Assembly (NCBI RefSeq): GCF_013213835.1
Contig: NZ_JABSSU010000006.1
Coordinates: forward strand, 62,001 to 126,000
Length of the DNA: 64,000 nucleotides
Direction of reading: 5' to 3'
Source of the DNA: Winogradskyella sp.
Lineage (GTDB): Bacteria > Bacteroidota > Bacteroidia > Flavobacteriales > Flavobacteriaceae
Each line of letters opens with the position of its first letter. Position 1 is the stretch's first letter. A program made the translations under genes and the position numbers. The notes beneath the pieces were generated by a model. That model was given only the letters and a program-made list of their open reading frames with translations, was not told the origin of the DNA and searched no databases. Of the stretch, positions 35,587-44,065 are shown piece by piece.

Positions 35587-36441
35587 TTATTGGTCGAGTT
35601 GTATGGTATTTCTAAAATAACGTTGTACGATGTTTGGATCTGGTAAAATGTTTTGAGCATTTTTGCCTTTATTGTCATAGTCAAACAGACTTAGCACATA
35701 TTTAATACTCTCTAAACGTGCACGTTGCTTGTCATTAGATTTTATAATGACCCAAGGTGAGAAGGAATTATGTGTTCTAGAAAACATCTGATTTTTATAC
35801 GTGGTGAAGACATCCCAAAGTTCTTGACCCTTTTCGTCAACTGGACTAAACTTCCATTTTTTTAATGGGTTATTCAGACGTTTTTCAAAACGACGTTGTT
35901 GCTCATCTTTAGATACTGAGAACCAAAATTTGATTAGAGTAGTGCCAGATTCATAAAGCATGTTTTCAAACTCTGGAACCTGAATCATAAAGCGATTGTA
36001 CTGTTGTTTTGTACAGAAGCCCATAACAGGTTCTACAACAGCTCTGTTATACCAGCTTCTATCAAAAAATACAATTTCACCGGCATTAGGTAATTCTTTG
36101 ATGTATCGGTTAAAGTACCATTGATTTTTTTCTACTTCCGTAGGTTTATTTAATGCTACGATTCTCATTGCCCTTGGATTAAGATGTTCCTTAAAACGTT
36201 TTATGGTTCCACCTTTACCAGATGCATCTCTACCTTCAAAAATGATAGCAATTTTCTTATTTTCCTTTTGAACCCATCTTTGAAATTCTACCAATTCTGC
36301 TTGAAGCGGAAGCAGTTCTTGTTCGTATTCGTATTTTTCTAAAGCAGATTTAAAAATTGGATTTTCGTGTTGGTGTTCCTCGAGATAGGACACCAAATCA
36401 GAGTGTTTTTTGAAAGTTGAGAGAATCTCTTGTGTTAGCAT
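35587..36441 (-). CDS. PPK2-family polyphosphate kinase, copy 2
   Basis: The 284-residue paralogue of the next gene has Walker A GRDASGKGG (residues 70-78), VVALNKPTE-type phosphate contacts, Walker B EIVFFDRSWY (122-131) and AVVEPVMGFCTKQQ. The two proteins match over their whole core (for example both have FFDRSWYNRAVVEPV and LKKWKFS/TKKWKFS). This shows a tandem duplication, with divergence in the N-terminal parts. Each may handle a different nucleotide or polyphosphate length. It is the first of the pair, and a terminator of the E1 gene lies upstream of it. Confidence 0.85.
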   Translation of the reverse strand: MLTQEILSTFKKHSDLVSYLEEHQHENPIFKSALEKYEYEQELLPLQAELVEFQRWVQKENKKIAIIFEGRDASGKGGTIKRFKEHLNPRAMRIVALNKPTEVEKNQWYFNRYIKELPNAGEIVFFDRSWYNRAVVEPVMGFCTKQQYNRFMIQVPEFENMLYESGTTLIKFWFSVSKDEQQRRFEKRLNNPLKKWKFSPVDEKGQELWDVFTTYKNQMFSRTHNSFSPWVIIKSNDKQRARLESIKYVLSLFDYDNKGKNAQNILPDPNIVQRYFRNTIQLDQ

Positions 36442-36525
36442 ATATAGAATTTTGTCTGTAAGTTATCAAATATAGCCTAACGTTCTTTTAATTCTTATGA
36501 TAGATGTCATTTTTTATAAAAACGA

Positions 36526-36552
36526 AAAGCCTTTCAAATATTGAAAGGCTTT
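36526..36552 (-). terminator. Terminator of the E1 dehydrogenase gene
   Basis: A perfect 12-bp stem, AAAGCCTTTCAA with TTGAAAGGCTTT, has a 3-nt loop. On the minus strand a T-rich tail follows. It is 26 bp past the E1 stop. Confidence 0.85.
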
Positions 36553-36577
36553 AAGCATTTGTATTTATACTAGTTAT

Positions 36578-38989
36578 CTATCTTAATTTAGGATAGTCAT
36601 TCGGACTTAATTCGTGCATGATATCATAAACGGCTTCAAAAATATCTTCTGTTGAAGGCTTAGAGAAATAATCTCCATCGCTACCATAGGCTGGTCTGTG
36701 TGCTTGAGCGGCCAATGTTTTTGGTTGACTATCTAAATATTGAAATACATTTTGCTCATTTAATATTTGGTCTAAAATATAAGATGATGCGCCACCTTTT
36801 ACATCTTCATCTATCACCAAAACTCTATTGGTTTTGGCAATACTCTTTACAATATCATGATTAATATCAAAAGGTAATAATGACTGCACGTCAATTACTT
36901 CGGCGTTAATACCAACTTCTAAGAGTTCTTTTGCAGCTTGCTCAACAAGTCGTAATGTAGAACCATAAGACACAAGCGTAATGTCATCACCTTCTTTTAA
37001 TGTTTCTACAACACCAATAGGTGTTTTAAATTCGCCAATATTGTTTGGCAATTTTTCTTTTAGACGATAACCGTTAAGACATTCTACAACTAAAGCTGGG
37101 TCATCACTTTCTAATAATGTGTTATAAAAACCTGCAGCTTTGGTCATGTTTCTTGGAACAAGCACATGAATTCCTCTAACAAGATTTAAAATGCCACCCA
37201 TTTGAGAGCCAGAATGCCATATACCTTCTAATCTATGTCCACGAGTTCTAACAATTAATGGTGCTTTTTGTCTTCCTTTTGTTCGGTAATGTACGGTTGC
37301 TAAATCATCACTTATAATCTGAAGCGCATACATTAAATAGTCTAAATATTGAATCTCTGCAATGGGTCTTAAACCACGCATTGCCATACCAATACCTTGA
37401 CCAACAATTGTTGCTTCCCTAATACCAGTATCTGCAACTCTTAATTCGCCATACTTTTCTTGTAATCCTTCGAGTCCTTGATTTACGTCACCGATGTAAC
37501 CTGCATCTTCACCAAAAATTAATGCCTCTGGGTATTTATTGAAAATAGCGTCAAAGTTTTCTCTAAGTACAATACGTCCATCAACCATTTTAGCGTCGTT
37601 GTCGTAAGTAGGTGATGCTTCAACTTGCTTAAGTGGACTCATTTCAGACTCACTATATAAGTGAGAGCTATACTTTGGTTGAGTTACAGCCAAGTAATTG
37701 TCAATCCAATTTTGTAATGCTGTTTTGTGAGTAGAATCTTCAGAAATAACATAACGTAACGCTTTACGAGCCACAGAAATGATATCTTTTTTAAGTGGTT
37801 CTTCAATAGAAGCAAGATCACTACTAAGTTTAGATATAAATACTTTATTTACACTTGTTTTTGCTAATTCATTGAGTAGAGCTATAGCTTCATTTCTTTC
37901 CTGTTGAATAGGTCCTATGAAAGATGCCCAAGCAGCTTTTTTACCTTCTCGAACAGCTTTTTTGATGTTTCGTTCTAATGCATTTAATTCTTCGTCTGTT
38001 GCAATGTTGTTTGCAATCATCCATTTGCGCATTTGCGCATTACAATCGTATTCAGCTTCCCATTGTAAACGCTCTTGATTTTTATAACGTTCGTGAGAAC
38101 CAGAAGTAGAGTGTCCTTGCGGTTGCGTCAATTCATCAACATGAATTAAAACTGGGACATGTTCTTTTCTTGAAAGTTGTGATGCACGTTGATAAGTATC
38201 AATAAGTTCTGGGTAGTTCCAACCTTTAACTATAAAGATTTCATAACCGTTATTATCTTCATCACGCTGGAATCCTTTTAAAATTTCAGAAATATTTTCT
38301 TTAGTCGTTTGGTGTCTAGCATGCACCGAAATACCATAGTCGTCATCCCAAACGCTAATTACCATCGGTACTTGTAAAACACCGGCTGCGTTAACAGTTT
38401 CAAAAAATAATCCCTCACTCGTACTAGCATTACCTATTGTTCCCCAGGCTACTTCATTTCCTTTATTAGAAAAATTAGTCGCGTTTATGCCTTCTACATT
38501 TCTAAAAATCTTTGACGCTTGCGCTAAACCTAATAATCTTGGCATTTGACCAGCAGTAGGTGATATGTCAGAACTAGAATTATATTGTTTAGTCAAATTC
38601 TTCCAATGACCATTTTCATCTAAGCTATGAGTAGTAAAATGGCCACCCATTTGTCTTCCTGCTGACATTGGCTCTTCTTTGAGATCTGTATTGGCATATA
38701 AACCAGCAAAAAACTGTTCAATCGTAAGTTCACCAATGGCCATCATAAAAGTTTGGTCTCTGTAGTAACCGGAGCGCCAATCGCCTTTTTCATAAGCTTT
38801 AGCCCAAGCAATTTGAGGAATCTCTTTACCGTCACCAAAGATTCCGAATTTAGCTTTACCTGTAAGAACTTCTCTTCTTCCAAGTAAACTACATTCGCGA
38901 CTGGTTACAGCAAGTTTGTAATCGTTTATAACTTCTGCTTTAAAGTCTTCAAATGTAATTTCTGTTTTAGTATCAGGATTCGTCTTCAT
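36578..38989 (-). CDS. Fused alpha/beta E1 subunit of a branched-chain-type 2-oxoacid dehydrogenase
   Basis: The 803-residue protein joins the two halves of a thiamine diphosphate E1 in one chain. The N-terminal alpha part holds the GYYRDQTFMMAIGE segment and GTIGNASTSEGLFFE with WDDDYGISVHA for the diphosphate site. The C-terminal beta part starts near residue 470 (RIVLRENFDAIFNKYPEALIFGEDAG) with IREATIVGQGIGMAMRGLRPIAEIQYLDY. The fused form is common in Bacteroidota and feeds an E2 lipoyl transacylase. It could act on branched-chain 2-oxoacids or similar substrates. A -7 element TATTTTTG lies 30 bp upstream of the ATG. Confidence 0.9.
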   Translation of the reverse strand: MKTNPDTKTEITFEDFKAEVINDYKLAVTSRECSLLGRREVLTGKAKFGIFGDGKEIPQIAWAKAYEKGDWRSGYYRDQTFMMAIGELTIEQFFAGLYANTDLKEEPMSAGRQMGGHFTTHSLDENGHWKNLTKQYNSSSDISPTAGQMPRLLGLAQASKIFRNVEGINATNFSNKGNEVAWGTIGNASTSEGLFFETVNAAGVLQVPMVISVWDDDYGISVHARHQTTKENISEILKGFQRDEDNNGYEIFIVKGWNYPELIDTYQRASQLSRKEHVPVLIHVDELTQPQGHSTSGSHERYKNQERLQWEAEYDCNAQMRKWMIANNIATDEELNALERNIKKAVREGKKAAWASFIGPIQQERNEAIALLNELAKTSVNKVFISKLSSDLASIEEPLKKDIISVARKALRYVISEDSTHKTALQNWIDNYLAVTQPKYSSHLYSESEMSPLKQVEASPTYDNDAKMVDGRIVLRENFDAIFNKYPEALIFGEDAGYIGDVNQGLEGLQEKYGELRVADTGIREATIVGQGIGMAMRGLRPIAEIQYLDYLMYALQIISDDLATVHYRTKGRQKAPLIVRTRGHRLEGIWHSGSQMGGILNLVRGIHVLVPRNMTKAAGFYNTLLESDDPALVVECLNGYRLKEKLPNNIGEFKTPIGVVETLKEGDDITLVSYGSTLRLVEQAAKELLEVGINAEVIDVQSLLPFDINHDIVKSIAKTNRVLVIDEDVKGGASSYILDQILNEQNVFQYLDSQPKTLAAQAHRPAYGSDGDYFSKPSTEDIFEAVYDIMHELSPNDYPKLR

Positions 38990-39018
38990 TCAGGTCTTAT
39001 TTTGGTCATGCAAAGCTA

Positions 39019-39026
39019 CAAAAATA
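39019..39026 (-). promoter_or_regulatory. -7 element of the E1 gene
   Basis: The complement reads TATTTTTG, a full match to TAnnTTTG, 30 bp upstream of the E1 ATG. The remaining gap to 39143 is AT-rich and holds no gene. Confidence 0.55.
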
Positions 39027-39143
39027 AGATGTGCTGTGCAATAGCCTAAAACGTTATATTATTGAATTATTATCAATAAAAGGCTTTAAAAAATAAATAT
39101 GAATCAAAATAATTTAAAAAATTAACACATTACTAAGAATATG

Positions 39144-41996
39144 TTAATACCATTTACGTGTAAATAGGCCAAGTAGAACTTGTGGGTCTACAGTAATAAT
39201 AAAACGTATGCGTTCTCCATAATTTGGTTGCGCTATTTCCCATCCAAGGTTTGAATAGACAGGAAAAAACAATTCAAAATAATCAGGAACAAGGTTTAAT
39301 CTTATACCAGAATCGTAAACAAATTGAGCATTACTGAATTTATTCTTTACCAAACCAACATCCCCGTAAGCTTGAATATATCTCCAGATAGAGGTACTAA
39401 AGTTTGCAGTGGTCATCCATTGGTTAGCAAATGGGGTATCTAGCATAGATTTAAATCCACCTTCAGCTATTATGATTTGCTGACTAAATAATCCTGCAGC
39501 TTCAGATCTACCTAGATAATTAAGATCAAATAAATAATCTGTTGGTCTATCTAAGGCAAAACTGAAATAATCTGAATTGGGGTCAGTACTATTATTTAAA
39601 AACATCCCAGCAAAAAATCTAAAATCAATATTTCTATTGCTTTTAGTTAAAATTCGATATTCATAGTTGACTGAGAGTTTACTGAAATTTTCTGCGAGTT
39701 GAAAATCAGCATTAAAGCTGGAGAAATTTATTAGACCAGGTTTAAAATGTGTATAACGTAAGTTAAAAACACCATAATCTGGTTCTTGCTCATCAAAATC
39801 AATAATGGCGTCTTCACCGATTTCTCTACTGATACTTACATATCTCGCTGAAATACGGTCTCTTGTATCTTCTCTAAAGTCATCATCATTTCTAAATGTA
39901 AGTGATATTGACGGTGTAATAGAAGTGAAGAAAGCATCTTGAGCGAACGATCTGTAGCTAGCACCTAGTCCGTATGTGAGATCAAACAAGTTTTGATTTT
40001 CTAGGTTATGCGTATAGGAAATAGAAGTAGAACCAGTTAAAGCTCTAGATTTGGTGGCATATTGAGGCGAAAATCTATAGTTGAGCCGTTTTCTTAAAAT
40101 GGTTTTATTGTAAACTTTAGTACCTAAGGTTAAGCCATCATATATATTTCTGAATTCAACTAATGGCATAAAGAAGATTTGATTGTAATACGGATCTTCT
40201 ACATCTTTGAAAAGTCTTATCTGAAAAGGTTTATTATTCAAAAACGAACCATTTACAGCTTTATAATTATCTCTCTGATTAAATTCTGGCATGACATTGT
40301 AGTAGTCTAACACAAATTTGTCGGTGCTATCTTTTGGAATTGAAATTGTTTTTGTACCAAAGATATTTTCGACCCATTGTTTTCCAATAATTGAATCATT
40401 ACTCAATCGAAACAAAGACACAGGCATACTGTTATCTCTTTTATTTTTTATGGTCACCTTTATAGAATCTTCAGTTGTTTCTATTGATTTAATTTTAAAA
40501 TCTATCTTCTTCCTAGTGTCCACGTAATCCGAGAAAAACCAATCAATATTTTTATCAGTTTTTGTATTTAGATAATTTTCAAAATCTTTAATTTTAATAT
40601 CAGTTTTAAGCGCATTTTGAGTCAAAAACTTAGATATAGTTTCTTTTAGATTTATGTCATCGGTGAAATCTTCTAAATAGTAAAATCCTTGTCCTGCCTT
40701 GTATCTTCCAGCAATGTTTGAATTGAATTTAATAAGTGAGTCCTTCGAAGTAGTTAATGGCTGATCTCTGTTTTTTCTTGCAATCTCCATGGCATACAAG
40801 AAATATTGAAAGTTAAAATCTAGGTCTGCCGCGTGAAACGCCCTAATTCCCCATACATCAGCTAAATTTCCTAACAATTTCATGTCAGGATAATATTCAT
40901 CCACATATTTTGATAAAAAATAAATCTGTAAACCCTCTGTTAACCAATGCTCTTTTCTTGGGTTCAGAAGTAATATGTTATTTAAGTACTTTTTAAGTGC
41001 TGTCTTTAGTAATTTCAGCTCGTATTGGAACTGATTAGGAAATGGACTTAAAAAATCGGGTAATTGATTAAGTCCATAAAGTGGACTTTGTCTATAGTCA
41101 ACCTCCGAAACTAATAAGTTTTTGTGCGGATAGTTTCCAATATTTTTAGTTAAGAATCTGGTTATTCTGTCCGTTAATATAGCCTTTTCACTTCCGCTAA
41201 CATCTTTCTCATTAATATTTGAGATGACTACAAAATCATCCGTTTGAACGCGTCTAAATCTTGGGTATTTTGACAATGACAGATATGTGTCTGTTCTATC
41301 TTTTCCGAAGAAACGACTTATTTGATAATTGTCTTTTGGATATGGTATCATTTCAACAACATCTAATTCTGATGTTGCTCTGTAATTGATTGGATGTTTT
41401 AAAGTGATTGAAACATTAGACTTTGGGATATACAAGTCGTTAAGATTCTTATTACTGTAATAATGCCATTCACCATCAAAAACAGCTGGGGAAATGTACC
41501 AATATTTTAATTCGAAATCTTTGGTTTTTGTATATCCGTAATCTGTGAAAGTTGCATCCGGTAAAACAATGGAATATGTTAGGCTTATCTTATACGATTC
41601 TGTTGGTTTAAGCGGTTCTTTTAATGTAACTTTTAATACATCAGGATGATCCTCTAGATATTCATAATCAAGAACGGCATTTGAATATAAATCACTTATA
41701 GAAGTGATAGATGTAAATCCTCTTTGTCTATCTTTAGCTAGATGAAATTTAGTGCTAAACTCTTCTTCAAATCGTTTAGCTAATGGTGTTGATTTCGTTG
41801 AATAACTATGAATCCAATCGTGAAGATATATCTCTTTAAGACTTTGTTTAGATTCATTTTTATAGTATATGGTTTGATTGATAGAAATGGTTTTTGACTC
41901 CACATTAACAATACCATTAACATCAATAGCGTTTTGTGCATGTATTATTGAATAGCACAGAATTAAAAAAACAGTAATTTGGATTTTGATTTTCAA
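39144..41996 (-). CDS. Inactive M1-peptidase-like domain fused to an outer membrane beta-barrel
   Basis: The 950-residue protein has a signal peptide (residues 1-20, IIHA then QN). An M1 aminopeptidase-like fold follows to about residue 480: YGLNQLPDF (307-315) stands where M1 has GxMEN, and HWLTEGLQIYF (350-360) matches the WLNEG helix. The HExxH motif is absent. By spacing, the site reads KTALK (331-335), so zinc ligands and catalytic Glu are lost. From about 600 on, alternating strands suggest a barrel ending in RKWY. The TTG start at 41996 overlaps the nuclease-like gene's stop (TTGA). I propose an outer membrane protein with a non-catalytic periplasmic domain; its function is unknown. 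Confidence 0.72.
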   Translation of the reverse strand: MKIKIQITVFLILCYSIIHAQNAIDVNGIVNVESKTISINQTIYYKNESKQSLKEIYLHDWIHSYSTKSTPLAKRFEEEFSTKFHLAKDRQRGFTSITSISDLYSNAVLDYEYLEDHPDVLKVTLKEPLKPTESYKISLTYSIVLPDATFTDYGYTKTKDFELKYWYISPAVFDGEWHYYSNKNLNDLYIPKSNVSITLKHPINYRATSELDVVEMIPYPKDNYQISRFFGKDRTDTYLSLSKYPRFRRVQTDDFVVISNINEKDVSGSEKAILTDRITRFLTKNIGNYPHKNLLVSEVDYRQSPLYGLNQLPDFLSPFPNQFQYELKLLKTALKKYLNNILLLNPRKEHWLTEGLQIYFLSKYVDEYYPDMKLLGNLADVWGIRAFHAADLDFNFQYFLYAMEIARKNRDQPLTTSKDSLIKFNSNIAGRYKAGQGFYYLEDFTDDINLKETISKFLTQNALKTDIKIKDFENYLNTKTDKNIDWFFSDYVDTRKKIDFKIKSIETTEDSIKVTIKNKRDNSMPVSLFRLSNDSIIGKQWVENIFGTKTISIPKDSTDKFVLDYYNVMPEFNQRDNYKAVNGSFLNNKPFQIRLFKDVEDPYYNQIFFMPLVEFRNIYDGLTLGTKVYNKTILRKRLNYRFSPQYATKSRALTGSTSISYTHNLENQNLFDLTYGLGASYRSFAQDAFFTSITPSISLTFRNDDDFREDTRDRISARYVSISREIGEDAIIDFDEQEPDYGVFNLRYTHFKPGLINFSSFNADFQLAENFSKLSVNYEYRILTKSNRNIDFRFFAGMFLNNSTDPNSDYFSFALDRPTDYLFDLNYLGRSEAAGLFSQQIIIAEGGFKSMLDTPFANQWMTTANFSTSIWRYIQAYGDVGLVKNKFSNAQFVYDSGIRLNLVPDYFELFFPVYSNLGWEIAQPNYGERIRFIITVDPQVLLGLFTRKWY

Positions 41997-43264
41997 TGCT
42001 TCACAATAAATTTTAAATTTTCATTTTTCTTTCCTTGAATCGAAATGAAGTATATACCATTAACTAGCTCTGTTGTATTAATGGTATGTTTATGATTATC
42101 GTTTAGGTAAGTTGTTGAAATATGCTTACCCAATTGATCATGAATTTTCAATGTTCTACCAAAATATTCTGAAGAGTAATTAATCGTTAATTCTTCGTCT
42201 ATAACAGTTTTATCTAATGATAAATTTTGGCTTAAAAGCGATTCTTGGTCTATTGATAACGTAACATTTGCTTCTAATGATAATGTTACTGGTAAATGAT
42301 CACTAAAGTCATGCAACGCATCTCTTATTGCAAAAGAATATGTAGAGCTCGCATTACCACAATTTGATGAATTTATAGCGCTGTTATAACAAGCGCCAAA
42401 ACCATTATTTCCGTATGCTTGAAATGAATCTGTTACATAATTAATAGTACTCATTCCAATCATATTTTCTGAAGTTAAAAGGAAATCAAATCGGCTATCC
42501 ATTCCACCTCCAGCGCCACCGAGATTGCTCTGTGTTCTTGTTGATTGTGTAAATACGTCTACAAAGTTTGGGTTATTATTCCAGGCCCCAATTCTGTTAG
42601 GTGGATCTACAAAGGTGATGTGATTTATATCATCTATAAGCTCTTGAAATGCAGGTTCGCTGGCTGAATATACGTTGAGGTCTCCACCTAAAATAACATT
42701 TGCATCTGCTGGTAAGGTGTCAAGATAATTCTCAAGATTGAGAATCATATTAAACCTTCTATTTTCGTTAACAACACCTGTTGAAGCCTTTAAATGACAT
42801 ACAACAACGTATAAATCAATAGGATTAGTCGCTTGGTCAACGGTCTTTAGTTGTAATCTATAAATGTTGAAATCTCGTAAATCAGTAGGAACAATCACTT
42901 CTTCTTCTAAGGTGAATTTTGAGGTGTCGTAGTATAATAAATTCTGTAATTCATTAGAGTTACCTGAGTTGTCGTCGGATGTGTTTGAAACATAAGACGC
43001 CATTTCAAAACTTGTACTAATGGCAGTTTTGGTGATATTTAAAACGTCGTTTGCACCAGTTATGTTATTTAGTTCGCAAACTAAAAAAAGATCTGGTTGG
43101 TAGTCGGAAAGTATCAGGTCTAAATCGTCAATACGATTTGGCACAGCATCTTCATTCGGGTAATTTAGAAGATTGTAAAACATAACTTTAAATGTTTCTT
43201 GTGCAGAAACATTTATGCATGTCCATAACAAAACTGCAAAAAGACCTATTGTTTTCTTTTTCAT
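41993..43264 (-). CDS. Endonuclease/exonuclease/phosphatase-family protein with T9SS sorting domain
   Basis: The 423-residue protein has a signal peptide (KKKTIGLFAVLLWTCINVSAQ) and then an EEP domain: FKVMFYNLLN at the first strand, ELNN for the metal-binding Glu, VILGGDLNVY with the catalytic Asp and Asn, and DHLPVTLSLE with the final Asp-His pair. The last about 75 residues (SLDKTVIDEELTINYS, then LKIHDQLGKHIST, ending KFIVKH) are a T9SS type A sorting domain, so it is exported to the surface or medium. DNA or phosphoester cleavage outside the cell, perhaps for phosphate or DNA scavenging, is inferred. It is coupled to the M1-like barrel gene. Confidence 0.85.
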   Translation of the reverse strand: MKKKTIGLFAVLLWTCINVSAQETFKVMFYNLLNYPNEDAVPNRIDDLDLILSDYQPDLFLVCELNNITGANDVLNITKTAISTSFEMASYVSNTSDDNSGNSNELQNLLYYDTSKFTLEEEVIVPTDLRDFNIYRLQLKTVDQATNPIDLYVVVCHLKASTGVVNENRRFNMILNLENYLDTLPADANVILGGDLNVYSASEPAFQELIDDINHITFVDPPNRIGAWNNNPNFVDVFTQSTRTQSNLGGAGGGMDSRFDFLLTSENMIGMSTINYVTDSFQAYGNNGFGACYNSAINSSNCGNASSTYSFAIRDALHDFSDHLPVTLSLEANVTLSIDQESLLSQNLSLDKTVIDEELTINYSSEYFGRTLKIHDQLGKHISTTYLNDNHKHTINTTELVNGIYFISIQGKKNENLKFIVKH

Positions 43265-43290
43265 AGCGGTGAAATAAAAAATATATCTTT

Positions 43291-43977
43291 TTAAAAATTA
43301 GGACTTAATCTATATTCTTTATAGAAATTGTTAAGTATGTCAATAACTTCGTCCGAAGTATCTACTAAATGAATTAAGTCTAAATCTTTTGGGCTTATAT
43401 TACCAGCTTCAAGCAATTTGTTTTTAATCCAATCTATTAATCCGCCCCAAAATTCTTTTCCTACTAATATGATTGGAAAGGTTTCAATTTTACGAGTTTG
43501 AATTAAAGTCATGGCTTCAAATAATTCGTCTAATGTTCCAAAACCACCTGGCATAACGACAAAACCTTGAGAGTACTTCACAAACATTACTTTTCTAACG
43601 AAAAAGTAATCGAAGTCTAAACTCTTGTCGCTGTCAATGTAAGGATTGTCGTGCTGTTCAAAAGGTAATTCAATATTAAGACCTACGGATGTTCCTCTTG
43701 CTATATGAGCACCTTTATTACCAGCTTCCATAATTCCTGGGCCACCACCTGTAATCACACCATAGCCATGTTCTACAATTTTTTGAGCTACATCTTCAGC
43801 GAGTTTATAATATTTATGATCTGGTTTTGTTCTAGCAGAACCAAATATTGATACACAAGGCCCAATTTTACTAAGTTTTTCATAACCAGTAACAAATTCT
43901 CCCATAATTTTAAAAATTGCCCAGGAGTCATTTGTTTTTATTTCATTCCAACCTTTGTGTTTATGTTCTTTTCTCAT
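43291..43977 (-). CDS. LOG-family (TIGR00730) nucleoside 5'-monophosphate phosphoribohydrolase
   Basis: The 228-residue Rossmann-like protein carries the LOG motifs: VSIFGSART early, GVITGGGPGIMEAGNKGA and the signature MPGGFGTLDELFEAMTLIQ. In plants and bacteria such enzymes release free cytokinins or hydrolyse nucleotide monophosphates. In bacteria without cytokinin signalling a nucleotide clean-up role is likely. The N-terminal extension with KHKGWNEIKTNDSW is typical of the larger bacterial subgroup. It lies 26 bp upstream of the nuclease-like gene in the same direction. Confidence 0.9.
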   Translation of the reverse strand: MRKEHKHKGWNEIKTNDSWAIFKIMGEFVTGYEKLSKIGPCVSIFGSARTKPDHKYYKLAEDVAQKIVEHGYGVITGGGPGIMEAGNKGAHIARGTSVGLNIELPFEQHDNPYIDSDKSLDFDYFFVRKVMFVKYSQGFVVMPGGFGTLDELFEAMTLIQTRKIETFPIILVGKEFWGGLIDWIKNKLLEAGNISPKDLDLIHLVDTSDEVIDILNNFYKEYRLSPNF

Positions 43978-44065
43978 GTATTGTTGTTAAATATTAATTC
44001 GAGACGTACTAATATAATCCTTTTAGAAATAGGATAAATATTACAGAATTAAATTTAAGAAATAA

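Noticed and set aside
34678..35684. Longer reading frame of the first PPK2 gene to 35684 and a plus-strand frame at 34678-34908
   Set aside because: The extension overlaps the upstream paralogue by about 100 bp and adds residues with no kinase motif. The plus-strand frame is antisense to PPK2 and has low-complexity content.
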